From Owenia fusiformis (taxonomy: Eukaryota; Annelida; Polychaeta; Sabellida; Oweniidae), in the NCBI GenBank assembly GCA_903813345.2, contig CAIIXF020000012.1:16488020-16548019 (forward strand): 60,000 nucleotides of DNA, written 5' to 3'. Below are positions 1 to 11,584 of the stretch, piece after piece. The notes under the pieces were generated by a model. That model was not told the origin of the DNA, ran no database searches, and worked only from the letters and a program-made list of their open reading frames with translations. Within the stretch, counting starts at the first letter, position 1. Every line of letters begins with the position of its first letter. The position numbers and the translations under genes were made by a program.

Positions 1-268
1 TAATGTTTCCAAACTGTTTTGAAACAAACTAACGTCTTGTTTTCAACCTACACCTTGCTCCTTTCTGTCGTATTTAATAAAACAAAAATAGTATATCACG
101 GAGGGATACGAACCACTCACCTGGGACTTGGTTATTCACTAGCGCCATAGGCGTTCTACTATTCTGGATACAACTGACGAGTCGTATTTAAGTGGAGACA
201 AAAGTGAGGATCATTTTGAATTGACGCTCGGTATAAATATATAATACTTTTGTTCTTTCATATCGGTA

Positions 269-345
269 GCTCGTTGGCCTAATGGTTAGCGTGCCTGGCT
301 TCCATAGTCTAGGTTAGTTGATCGAGACCCGTTCATGTCAAACTT
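269..345 (+). repeat. tRNA-like SINE head (degenerate)
   Basis: An A-box-like stretch (TGGCCTAATGGTTA, about 276) is followed about 45 bases later by a B-box-like stretch (TTGATCGAGACCC), which is tRNA spacing. Between them CCTGG and CTAGG can pair, like an anticodon arm with an oversized loop. The acceptor stem does not close convincingly, so this reads as a tRNA-derived SINE promoter or tRNA pseudogene and not as a working tRNA. Confidence 0.35.
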
Positions 346-396
346 TTTGATTTGCTTGTTGTCAAGATATAATAAGTAGGGCAAAATCCAGAAAAA

Positions 397-625
397 GTAG
401 ATCAAAAATACTCCAATGGAGTATAAAATTGTCACCAGGATTCCGGAATGAGACGAATGTTAACTCGTGAAATCTCGGTAGATAAGGTAGGTCAGAAAAT
501 CCGGATTAATCCGAACAAGGTTCGGGAATTTCCGTCATAAGAAGTAGGTCAAAAATACTCCAATGGAGTATAAAATTGTCACCAGGATTCCGAAATACGA
601 CGAATCGAATCGGCAAACTTCGGTA
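397..625 (+). repeat. Two-copy direct repeat, about 75 bp, 147 bp apart
   Basis: The segment starting at 397 (GTAGATCAAAAATACTCC...) recurs at 544 with few changes, both running through the sequence CACCAGGATTCCG into a diverging tail. It lies just downstream of the tRNA-like head and could be the body of the same SINE-type element. No coding potential is seen. Confidence 0.6.
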
Positions 626-810
626 CAATAATGAAGTGCATAAAAATCGTGAAACAGGTGTCAGGGGCTTCACTCATCTTTCCATAAATGGTTCTAAAAG
701 CCTTATATGGATCTATCACGTGACATTCAAAATGACGTTCCTATATGGTTCTATGGGCCTTATATGGATCTTTCGAACACGTGACCAAATCAAAATCAAA
801 ATCAAAATTT

Positions 811-1065
811 TACCTTGACCATTGGATGGGATTTCACAGAAAATATCAAAGAAAACATATTCTCGTGATCCTTAAATCACTTAAATTCGATCATTTTATC
901 TTCACCCCTTGATGGAATTTTATGAAAGAAGTTATGAAAACACATCATCATGTAAGGGTTTTCACCTAAATTAGCTCGTTTTATCTTGACCCTTCAATTG
1001 AATTTCATTGAAAAATGTTTCATGAAAAATATCATGTTATGATTTGTATTTAAATAAGACCGTTT
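811..1065 (+). repeat. Degenerate tandem repeat, unit about 85 bp, three copies
   Basis: Three consecutive units begin with variants of TTGACCNTTGGATGGAATTT (near 812, 898 and 978) and end in a CGTTTTAT-like tail. A further isolated relative of the start motif is near 1215. The rest of 1-1733 holds no gene I can support. Confidence 0.5.
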
Positions 1066-1733
1066 CATTTAAATACTTGCTGGATAATATTTCATTAAAA
1101 AACGCACTTTAAAAATATTTCAGGATTTGCCTTAATTTATCAATGTAATGTAAGTATTAGATTGACTCTCATAAATACTAGGCAGGACTCACTCTCTAAA
1201 TAGCTAATAAAAATTCAACCCTTGGATGTGATTTCGTTGAAAAAAAAATATGACAAGTCCAGAATCAAATGATTTGTCCAGAACCTCTTAAGATCCTGTT
1301 TAACCTAACATCAGTAATATTTATGAGACTCCAAACTCTACTCGCGAAGTGAAATGCATTCACACGATGTACTTATTCAACATGCAAAGCATTAAGTATA
1401 TAACAGTAGCATAAGACACGGTCGTAGAGAGAAACCGATTTCGAGTTAAAGCATACATTTCTTTTTGACAAGAATAGATTGATTTGAAATAAAAACAAAT
1501 AGAAAAATTGTATAAAGGTCGTTTTAATAAGTTGAATGTTGTTTCGAAAATGGTTTAAGTGTGCATGTAAGAAAGAAAAAAACACTTAACGTTTGACTTT
1601 TATAACTATACCTTTGGAGACACACGTATTGAATTTCTGCATTAACATTTACGTTAAGTGACAACGTAAAAAGGGTGAAATCCTAAAGAGGACAACACAC
1701 ATCGTAATCCTAACAGGTACCGAATTCAATAAA

Positions 1734-4700
1734 ATGCGAAACATGTGCAAATGGTTCATACTTACCATATTGTTGTTCTACGTTAATGGATTTCTTTCCA
1801 AAGAATGGAATTCAGAAGATACGGCAAACCTGGAGGAACGAATTGCAACCGTAATGGAGTGCAGACGTGTTCCGGGAATGTTTCTGTCTGTGGTGAAGGA
1901 TGATACTGTTGTCTTAAGCAAGGGCTATGGTTACAAGGATATTGAGAAGAATGAGCCATTTACAGCTCAGACGCCAATGTCGATACAAAGCACGTCAAAA
2001 TTTATGTTTACAATCCTCACTGCCCGAATGCTGACGAAATATCCACAGTAAGTAGGGATGCATATTTCAAGCGGATGAATTTGGTCGAAAGAATTCAAAG
2101 ATGGTGATATAGGCTGCGTTAACTTTTAGAGAGAAATATATGTCGCGTGGGTATCAGCTAGAGAGTTAGATTTGTCCAGCTCTCTTAGAATATCATGTAT
2201 ATTTGGAGAATTGGGGATGTATGGTTTGAATGATTATGTTAAAGAAACGGCTCTTTGTATGCATAACTACATGTTCATTAGGTAAGCATTTTCACTTGCT
2301 GCTCAGTCATATGCATAACTACAGGTACATGTACATTAGGTATGCATTTTCAGTCGCTGTCCAGTCATATGTATAACTACATGTTCATTAGGTATGCATT
2401 TTCACTTGCAGTCTAGTCATTGTATAACTACATGTTCATTAGGTATGCATTTTCACTTGCTGTCCAGTCATATGCATAACTAATGTACATTAGGTATGCA
2501 TTTTCACTTGCTATCCAGTCATATACATAACTACATGTTCATTAGGTATGGATTTTCACTTGCTGTCCAGTCATATGCATAACTACATGTACATTAGGTA
2601 TGCAATTTCACTTGCTGTCCAGTCATATACATAACTACATGTACATGTTCATTGGGTATGCATTTTCACTTGCTGTCCAGTCATATGCATAACTACATGT
2701 ACATTAGGTATGCATTTTCACTCGCTGTCCAGTCATATGCATAACTACATGTACATTAGGTATGCATTTTCACTCGCTGTCCAGTCATATGCATAACTAC
2801 ATGTTCATTAGGTATGTATTTTCACTTGCTGTCCAGTCATATGCATAACTACATGTACATTAGGTATGCATTTTCACTTGCTGTCCAGTCATATGCATAA
2901 CTACATGTTCATTAGGTATGCATTTTCACTCGCTGTCCAGTCATATGCATAACTACATATTCATTAGGTATGCATTTTCACTTGCTGTCCAGTCATATGC
3001 ATAACTACATGTACATTAGGTATGTATTTTCAGTTGCTGTCCAGTCATATGCATAACTACATGTACATTAGGTATGCATTTTCACTTGCTGTCCAGTCAT
3101 ATGCATAACTACATGTACATTAGGTATGCATTTCACTTGCTGTTCAGTCATATGCATAACTACGTACATGTACATTTGGTATGCATACTCACTTACTGTT
3201 TAGTCATATGCAAAAATACATGTTCATTAGGTATGCATTTTCACTCGCTTTTAAGTCAGAAAATAGCATAACCGTGTAAACATTAAACTGATCATTCACA
3301 TTTGCCAAGAAGGGTCTGTATATTTCTATTAAAGTGTAAGAAACTACAGTTATATCAAAGTCCCGTAAAATCTTAAAGGTACGATCCTTGCTTAAGTTTA
3401 ACTGTTTGTAAATACAATTTCAGATTAAATTTCGTATGTAATTGAATTTGACGCGGAGCTCGATGAATTATGCATGATTTAGGGGCTCGTGTCTTGTATG
3501 CTCGCCTTAAAATATTTTGTTTTAGGTATTCATTTGACACAACCATCGAAGATCTTCTGGGAGACGAATTCGAATTGTCCGATAAAACTTCGGAAAAGGA
3601 GGTTACAATCAGAGTGAGTATAAAAACTATATGACTTTATTTTGATTATATCATATATAAATATCTGTATAAAATCAAATCATCGTATATGTTATTGAGC
3701 ACAATGAATTTAGAAAATGGTCAATTGATAACATGAATTGTACTTAAAGAAAACTAAAATAACAAAAAAGCAAGATTTAAAGAGCTCTACTATTGTACTA
3801 TTTGTTTCTCTCTGTATTGTCAGGATATCCTATCAATGAGGCATGGAATAGGTGACGGAGAAGTATTCTATGATTTAGTAGAGAACTTTTTTGCTTGGAC
3901 GAAAGATGACTACATCAGGTAATGTACTAAGATGGTTATTCAGCGTAACATCAATATGAGGGGTATGTTTGTCATTTATATTATTTTTGGAAACACCATG
4001 CCCGGTTTGGGGGTTTCAACATGCTGTTAATTTTACTGATGCAATTGCTAGATGCGAGTAGAAATAATTTTGATTTACATCATTAAATATTCAAAATTTA
4101 GTCAAACTGATGTCATATTTGAAATCTACATGTAGAAGAACTTTAAGAAATATGGTTTCGAAAATTGTTCATCAACTTTGAAAATTGGTTTTTTGAAAAT
4201 GACTTTGAAAATGTACTTTTTCATCGTTTGAGCCCACTGGATGGTGGTATTTATATTTAGAGGTTCATCTAGCATTGAACTCTACATATCTCAAATAGCA
4301 ACATATTTCATGGGGTGGAGATATTAAATGTTGATATAACATGTAAAAGTAAAATAGGGAGGGGAAAAAGCTTTAAGGTTTATTTCAATGACGGTCATAA
4401 ATTAAAGATGAAACAATTTGTTTAAAACATTTGTTTTAAACAAATCTGTTTAAACATTTTATATTACATGTAGTCCTCGTCACGTGTGTCTTTAACAAAA
4501 AGAATATTATGACAGTGAATAGGTAGAACTCATATTTTCAGACAAATAAAGCATTATCCGGTAACTGATGAAGTTAGGCGAGCATACCACTACTCAAGTG
4601 CTGGATTTGCGTTCCTTGAAAAAGCGTTCGAGTTACTTGAGAATAAAACAACCAAACAGATTTTACACGACGAATTGTTTGAGCCATTGGGTATGGTAAA

Positions 4701-7700
4701 TTCAAATACAATAGACGAGGCTCGATTCGATGATAATTACGCCTTAGGGTACCAACCGGGTCCAAATGGTACACTCATCAAAGTAACTGGAAACTTTGTA
4801 AGGTACATTTAGACGAACGGTGTAAATTTGCCATCCATGATTACATTCTAAGTTTTTTTATTACTTAGTACTATAATCATAGAGTAGATACCATCCCACG
4901 TGAATGTTATAAAATTCACTGTTGATTATTCGATTATACCAAAAAGGATGAGTTGTTTGTAGAATGAATCGGGGGAGTTTTTTCAAGCTTTGCGCCTTTA
5001 TATCGCAACCCAAAAAGGTGTGTATTAAAGATTTACTTACCTGTTATCCCAAAATCTACTTGGTTTCAAAGAGAAAATTCTAGGGTTTGAGGAATGGGTA
5101 CCATTTAAAGAAATTATTGGCATACATGAAACCTACTTAAAACAGCATTTACATTATTCAAGCGAATAGAATCAATGATTCCCAGTCCTCTGAAGTTGAA
5201 AAAAATCCTGGGTGTTAATCCATCATTCTACAAACAACTCTCCCTCCTTTGATGCAAAATTCAGGGTGATTTTTACCCGGAGGTCTTTACATTGATTACA
5301 ATCCGTCCATGAATTTTAGGATATCCCCTTCATATTTTCAGTCGTAGTTCTGGAATGATTGGCGGTTATGGGATGGCTAGTACTGCAGACGACCTTGCCA
5401 AGTATCTAAGATTCGTCCTGAGAGGTGGAGTTTTAGAGGATGGAGAAACAGTTGTGAGTGTGATAACTTTACAAATGATATATGTTAGAATTGTGAGTGG
5501 ACCATTCTCTGAACTCACTTTGCGCTCTTAAAGGTACGTTCACACCAACGGCGAATGCCACGCTTTAAATCGGCGAGCAAAGCGCCGTCATTTTTGTCAT
5601 TTTTCTTCATACCAACGGCGCTTTGATGGCGCTTTAAAGCGGCTTGTAAAGCGGCACCAAAGCGTAACAAAGTTTGATTAAAGCGTCGGGGTCGTAATAG
5701 GTCGTAGAAAAGCTCAGAGTAAAACGGGATATTCGGCAAGAGCGCCAAAAAATTTTAAACTCTTAAAAAATTTTGGGCGCTCTGTTACGAATCGATTAAG
5801 CGCCGAGAGCGTATCAAAGCTTAACAAACCGTAACAAAGCTCAGAAAAACTTGATCCAAAGCTCTAAAAGGTTCCTCACGCTTTGATCCCGCTTTGATCA
5901 GGCTTTGTTACGCTTGAAATCACGCTTTGAAAAGCTTTGATAAGCATTATTACGCTTTGATGCGATTATGACGCTTTAAATCAGGCTCTGATACGATTGC
6001 AAAACTCTGTTGTGCATTGTTACGCTCTGTTAAGCTCTGTCACGCATTGGAAAATGTCGAGATCGCCGATTCCATGCCGCTTTTGATCCAATGACTATAT
6101 AAAGATGCAGTAGATCCATAAAACCATTGCATCTTTGACTCGAGAACACGATGGCAGAACAACGAGATCCAGAAATTCCAGATGGACCAGAGCATGACCT
6201 ATCTGAAGAAGACATGACGTTTGTCGCACGGCGTGATATAGCGTGTGAAAACTTTCAAGCGTAACAAAGCCTAGCAAAGCGTTTCAATCCTTGATTAAAG
6301 CGTCTCAATTCGTTGGAAAGCTTGAGAGTCCCTCAGGAAAGTGTAACAAAGAGTGTCAGATATTGATGAAAGCGTCTGACCTCGTGTCAGATCTTCATGC
6401 CAGATCGTAGCAAATCTTGAGACATCTTAACGAAGCGTGTCAAGTGGTAACAGACCGTGAATAGACTGGGGTCCCCGCTTTGAACCAAGCTGTGTTAAGC
6501 TTTCCTACGCTTTGAGTCAAGCTTTGTTGAGCTTTGTTACGGTTTGTTAAGCTTTGATACGCTCTCGGCGCTTCAATCAATTCGTAACAGAGCGCCCAAA
6601 ATGTTTAAACAGTTTAACATTTTTTGGCGCTCTTGCCGAATATCCCGCTTTACTCCGAACTTTTCTACGACCTATTACGATCCCGACGCTTTAATCAAGC
6701 TTTGTTACGCTTTGGTGCCGCTTTACAATCCGCTTTAAAGCGCCATCAAAGCGCCGTTGGTGCGAACGCTTAAACAGTTTAAATTTTTTAGCGCTCTTGC
6801 CGAATATCCCGCTTTACTCCCGAGCTTTTCTACGACCTATTACGACCCCGACGCTTTAATTAAGCTTTGTTACGCTTTGGTGCCGCTTTACAAGCCGCTT
6901 TAAAGCGCCATCAAAGCGCCGTTGGTGTGAACGTACCATTAACGACAAACTATAGCGTCTGAAAGATTGATCGATCAGTCATTGATTGGATCGATTTTTG
7001 GCGGTTGATACCATAATACCCTTATATCATTTTCATTTTTTGGAATCTCAGCTCTACACCGACTGAAGGGTACCCTTTGAACAATATTATTTCATATCCG
7101 CTAGTAGCCTAACGGTTTAAGCCGTCGTTCAAAATCTTGCTTCAAAACTTTCGTGACTAAAACCATCCACTCATGGTTTTAAATTATTTTTACACATTGC
7201 AAAAACATATTTTACAGTGTGACTTAACTCACTGCTGGTCAATACTGTTTTAGGGTTTTCTGCTGGTGACTGCATGTTTTCATATTTAGCATAAAACGGA
7301 CTGTATCAACACCCTATTTTTCGTGTTTATTGCATCAAACCTTGTTCTCCTAGTGACCCCTACAATATTTGGTAAGATTATTGGTACAAATTGTGTGACA
7401 ATTATTGGACAGCATCCCTATATATCTCGGGGTTGGTCAGTCACAATTATGACTATTAGAAGATACAGATTGGTGTTACTAAGGGAGGGAACTTCAAGAA
7501 TCACGGGATTATACATATTCATAATGATAATGATTATATTCCAGCACGTAAACAGAGATCTTATAGAAGACGCCCTATCACCGCAAATGTTTTACCCTAA
7601 TCCATATGGTGGATACACTGTTGCCGATGGTTACTCTATGAGACCAGCTGCTCCATTTACAAGTCATACGTATGCCTACGGGTTGGCATCATGGCATCGT

Positions 7701-8904
7701 TATTACAGAGGTGAGTATCTTCCTTTAGAGTTGCTAGAGTAATAAGTAGGGTAATTGACTGTCTCATAAAATCACTAAGAATAAGTGCACGCATGTCGCA
7801 TAAATAAAATACAATAATTTTTCATGCGGCCATTTCTCACCACAATATTATATAAATACTATACGACATTTCTCATTTCTCAACAATAGGGTTTCCATCA
7901 AGTAAGATCCCCTGATAATGAATCCAAGAACATTGATTGGGACATTTTACGTCAACCCATTTTTCAAAACATCGCACTTACTGTATCTCCTCCAAAATGG
8001 ATCTTTGTATTCTATTTTTATTGCATATGGACAATTTACAGATTTAACAAGGAAATCTGTGACTTGGGGGATGCGTCGAAAATCGAGTTTGAAAATATCA
8101 AATGTTGATGACCAAAATTAGGCTAAAAAGGATAACACGACCTTTGAGAAATCAATGTGGAATATGTTATTTTCAACTTAATCACTGAACTTTTTCAAAA
8201 TTCCAAAAGTGTTAAAGGTTATTTCACTTAACTTGTAGGTTATAACTCTGCTATTTCAAATATGATTTATAGAATGAATAATTCCAGGATTTCAGTTGGT
8301 GCAGCATACCGGAAGTTACTTCTCAGACACATTGATGACTTACCACCCAGATTTAAAGATTGGTATCTACGCTGGTTTAAATGGCCCATATGATCGAGTA
8401 TCATGGGCCGTTGAAACCATCGTTCATGAATACATTCTCGATATACTTCTTGATTTGCCGAACTACTTGAACCAAACAACGGTGTGTGCCTTTCCTGCCC
8501 CCTGGGGAGAGCCAGTGGATATTCCAACGTTTACTGCTATCCCAGAGGACGTAGCTTCAACGCTTCCGCTGGAAAAATATACTGGTGTATTTGGGCGTGC
8601 TGCATACGGATGCATGAATATGACAATGAATCGAACCGATGGTGATACCGAAGTTCTACAGTTTTCTATGAGTGAGGCCAGAATGTTCGCATATCCGAAA
8701 GAAGGACAGGCTCATGGGTTTTGGTTGAAAGGAGTAGATGATATGTACCACTTGTGGTATACTGAACGTTATTCAATTAAATTTACTGAATCCAATGGTC
8801 TTATAAACGAACTCATATATCAAGAATTAGAGTTTGAGCGAATGCATGATGACAGTGAGCGATTGTGTTCGTTTTACCTTACTGGTCTGCAAGACGCGGA
8901 TTAG
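1734..8904 (+). CDS. Secreted serine beta-lactamase-like / AmpC-type family protein
   Basis: Seven exons join in frame to 550 residues: 1734-2047, 3526-3613, 3824-3918, 4542-4802, 5342-5453, 7545-7710, 8288-8904. All introns are GT-AG (donors GTAAGT, GTGAGT, GTAATG, GTACAT, GTGAGT, GTGAGT). A hydrophobic N-terminus (about residues 6-20) looks like a signal peptide, so the product is probably secreted. The SxxK motif is present as S86-T-S-K89, giving the expected nucleophile and general base of class C beta-lactamases, penicillin-binding proteins and animal LACTB-like proteins. The usual YxN motif appears as Y183-S-S185, and the KTG-type motif is H352-T-G354, a form known in family members. 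About 170 residues follow the HTG motif, longer than a minimal AmpC domain, perhaps a C-terminal lipocalin-like beta domain. Activity is probably hydrolase or esterase, but the substrate is unknown and the Asn-to-Ser change makes true beta-lactamase activity doubtful. Introns exclude bacterial contamination. Introns 1, 4 and 5 host repeats. Confidence 0.9.
2261..3268 (+). repeat. Minisatellite, 52-bp unit, about 19 copies
   Basis: The unit contains ATGCATAACTACATGTACAT followed by TAGGTATGCATTTTCACTTG and a CTGTCCAGTCAT end. Copies vary by substitutions such as TTC/TAC in ACATG(T)TCATT and by small indels. The array fills most of intron 1 of the beta-lactamase-like gene. Open frames across it are artefacts of the repeat. 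Confidence 0.95.
4943..5253. mobile_element. MITE, about 310 bp, deletion derivative of the long-TIR element at 34843-39650
   Basis: The left end AAAGGATGAGTTGTTTGTAG is matched in inverse at the right end (TACAAACAACTCTCCCTCC). The right half, including AAATTATTGGCATACATGAA, matches the right arm of the 4.8-kb element at 39325-39650. The left end matches the outer end of its left arm. It lies in intron 4 of the beta-lactamase-like gene. Confidence 0.75.
5532..6938. mobile_element. TTAA-flanked non-autonomous transposon (1.4 kb) with long inverted arms
   Basis: The outer ends GGTACGTTCACACCAACGG and its inverse are flanked by TTAA at 5528-5531 and 6939-6942, a piggyBac-like target preference, although the ends lack the CCC typical of piggyBac. 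Arms run about 220 bp and are built from a reiterated AAAGCG/CGCTTT motif. The right arm is present twice in tandem (about 6606-6774 and 6775-6937). There is no transposase. It lies in intron 5 of the beta-lactamase-like gene. Confidence 0.8.
6096..6264 (+). other. TATA box plus 37-codon ORF inside the TTAA element
   Basis: A strong TATA box (TATATAAAG, 6096-6104) lies 55 bases upstream of an ATG at 6151. The frame runs 37 codons to TAA at 6262-6264 and is acidic (residues 1-10 MAEQRDPEIP). The region lacks the AAAGCG motif that makes up the rest of the element until its end. It may be the remnant 5' end of a transposase gene or a captured host promoter. I do not recognise the peptide. Confidence 0.4.
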
Positions 8905-9304
8905 GGTTACTCGGATAATGCAATTATGGTACCCCGGGTATGGTACCATTTGCAATTGATAATTGCACACTGGGACATTAGAGCCAACAAAAAGTTTTAA
9001 AAAAGCAAGCCCAGTGTCATGTCTACTATTCTTACTCCAATTGAAAATGGATTCTATCCCAAAGAATCTACTTGTTGGGACTCGAGCAACTTGAGTTCTT
9101 GATTGATTTCTATATACATGTAGGTGTGTTTGAATTCAAAAGATGTATTAAAACAAATATAAGAGAGATTTCGCAACTCACTTATATGTTTATCATTTCC
9201 TTGGATATTTTAACAAAGTATCATTCAAAATGCTAGATTTTCAGAAATTGATAACTTAAATTACTCATCATAAAATGAAATCAAATATCGCAGAAATGAA
9301 AAGG

Positions 9305-9764
9305 GGTTGAGTGTTGAGTTTTAAAGGGCTGAGTTGACTTGGCTTTGGGTTTTACTGGATTAACTTGACTTTGGGTTGAGTTTTACTGGATTAACTTGAC
9401 TTGGGGTTGAGTTTTAATGGATTTAATCGATTTGGGGTTGAGTTTTACTGGATTAACTTGACTTGGGGTTGAGTCTTACTGAGATTGACTTAACTTGGGC
9501 CGGCCTTGAGTGTTACTGGGGTTGACTTGACTTGAGGTTGAGTTTTACTGGTTTGACTTGACTTTGGGCTGAGTTTTTCTGGGTTGACTTGACTTGGGGT
9601 TGAGTTTTAATGGATTTAATCGATTTTGGGTTGAGTTTTTCTGGGTTGACTTGACTTGGGGTTGAGTTTTAAAGGATTTAATCGATTTGGGGTTGAGTTT
9701 TCTGGGTTGACTTGACTTGGGGTTGAGTTTTACTAGATTGACTTAACTTGGAGTTGAGTTTTGC
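9305..9764 (+). repeat. Minisatellite of about 31 bp, TTGAGTTTTACTGG-type, about 14 copies
   Basis: Units combine GGGTTGAGTTTTACTGGATT with AACTTGACTT. Variants replace TACTGG with TAATGG or TTCTGG and add an ATCGATTT variant, giving a loose higher-order alternation. Confidence 0.9.
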
Positions 9765-10341
9765 CTTCTAAATATCTTCGATTTCGTACTTCATCAGGAC
9801 TGGCTTTCGACTAAATTCTTGCTGGAGAGTAATTTATTTTGACATTGCAAATGTCTTGATATTTCTTTATAGAAAATCCTTTTCCTTCCTAGAAATAGAC
9901 GAAATTTATCGATGTGATAAAATGTTCCAAGATAAATAAAAATGGCCTCATACGCTTAGTATAAGCTTATAGAAAAATGTTGTAAATTGCTTCTTCCTGT
10001 AATGTCTAAAATAATTTAAATAAAGTCCAGATATGGGATTATTAATCAGTTCCTGTCTAGTCATAAATCATTTGATTGTGTCGGTTTCCTTTTGAATCGT
10101 ATTATGAATGTTTTCAGGTATCCATCCAGTGTCTACAGGAAGCATAGCGTCATTTTACCTTTTTCGAGAAGTGTTTGAACATAACAACAACAATTTTTTT
10201 ATGTTTTTAGCAAATTTTATTTAAAAAATATATATATTTAAAAATATAAAGAAACAATGTACATATATGACCATTTCTATATATATATATGACAGGCGTT
10301 TCAGTGATTCAATTAATTTATTTTTAAATTTTAGGTTATAG

Positions 10342-10369
10342 CATGGACGTACCTATATATACGTCCATG
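10342..10369. repeat. Perfect palindrome CATGGACGTA / TACGTCCATG
   Basis: Two perfect 10-base arms surround an 8-base AT spacer, and the hairpin is flanked by a GGTTATAGC direct repeat on both sides. It may be a small MITE relic or a cruciform-forming site. Confidence 0.6.
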
Positions 10370-10439
10370 GTTATAGCTCCAAAACCTAAAAAACACGGTG
10401 CGTGATCGATAATAAAATGAATAGATTTATTGCTAATAT

Positions 10440-10740
10440 GGGCACACGACCCTACCTTTACCTCATACTGTAGCCTGTATTTCTTTAAAAGGGATACAGG
10501 CTATATTGAAGTTACAAATCTTTGTCTATAGGGCTTTTTTGGCAATAATACAATGCAAACTGTTCAATGAATCTATACAACAGTACAATGTAATGTATAT
10601 AAAAAATAGATGTAAAATCTAGTATACCTTCAGAAATATAGAAACAAACAAACGTCCTCCTTTTGCAACTTCACTGTAGCCCGTATCCATTTTAAAGAAA
10701 TATAGGCTACAGTATGGGGGTAGGGTAGTGTGATGGGAAT
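10440..10740. repeat. Inverted repeat, about 75-bp arms
   Basis: The arm at 10440-10520 is repeated in inverse at about 10660-10740. Each arm itself contains a smaller hairpin (GTAGCCTGTAT ... ATACAGGCTA). This is a foldback MITE structure, but I could not assign clear target duplications. Confidence 0.65.
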
Positions 10741-11584
10741 AAAATATAGTTGTGACATTACAGAACGCATATATTTCCGTAATATCAGATTTCAACACAT
10801 TTTGGTTGTATTGATTAGAAATATTCTGCATGTTATTTGCTTTGAGTATTCAGGGTGATAAAATCATTTTATCTCGTTTTCGTTATTTTAATATATCTGT
10901 TCATAAATTAAGTATGATCTTCAGTTGTTATTCGGGTCTGAGTATTTAACATTGTAAAGGTGTATTTATCTCTTTTTGGTAGTTGTCAGACATTTTTAAA
11001 TATCAGTACATACAATATAATCTTCAGTTGTTTTTTGTCTTGAGTATTCAATGAATGTGATAACAAATGAATTTGATCTCTTTTTCACCACAAGGTTGTC
11101 GATTCGGGTCAGAATATGGCAGACCATGGCAGATATAGAAAATGGTTCCCCTAATTTTCAGTAGATCTACATGTACATGTAGCTGTACTACTGGATCAAT
11201 TTCAAAAACTGTACATTACTAGTATGTCCAGTAAAAGAAAATATCATCTACAAACAATTTTAGATTTTATGTTACTGGTCTCTCATGGGGAAAATACCCG
11301 ACCTCACATTTTCAAGAAAATTGAAATTTAAAAATTGATAAAAAAATTTAAAACCTATATAGATGTAATTTCATATGTAGATTTCGCAAACTCTAGAATA
11401 TCACTTTGTTGTAAAAGATGTAGTTGTAAAAATAGAATATATTAATTGCACATTTTATAGATCTGAAGTTCAAACTTCGGCAAAAATGCAAATTTGACCG
11501 TCTTGATCATGAAAAAATCATTTGATCTATTTTGACGAAAGCTGGCTACTGGTATTGAGCATTCTGCTATCTTTGAGAAAACCG

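Larger units (their letters stand above)
8905..11584. other. Intergenic region between the beta-lactamase-like and TRPV-like genes
   Basis: Apart from the minisatellite at 9305-9764, a TA-rich tract near 10225-10290, the palindrome at 10342-10369 and the inverted repeat at 10440-10740, I see no gene or RNA. Short open frames here lack codon structure or splice support. The 3' UTRs of the convergent flanking genes should lie at its two edges. Confidence 0.6.

Noticed and set aside
97-165. tRNA-like B-box (GGTTCGTATCC) on the minus strand
   Set aside because: A-box and stems do not fit at the right spacing, so I do not call a tRNA here.
1734-8904. Bacterial contamination or recent transfer as the source of the beta-lactamase-like gene
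   Set aside because: Six GT-AG introns keep the frame exactly and the family is known in animals.
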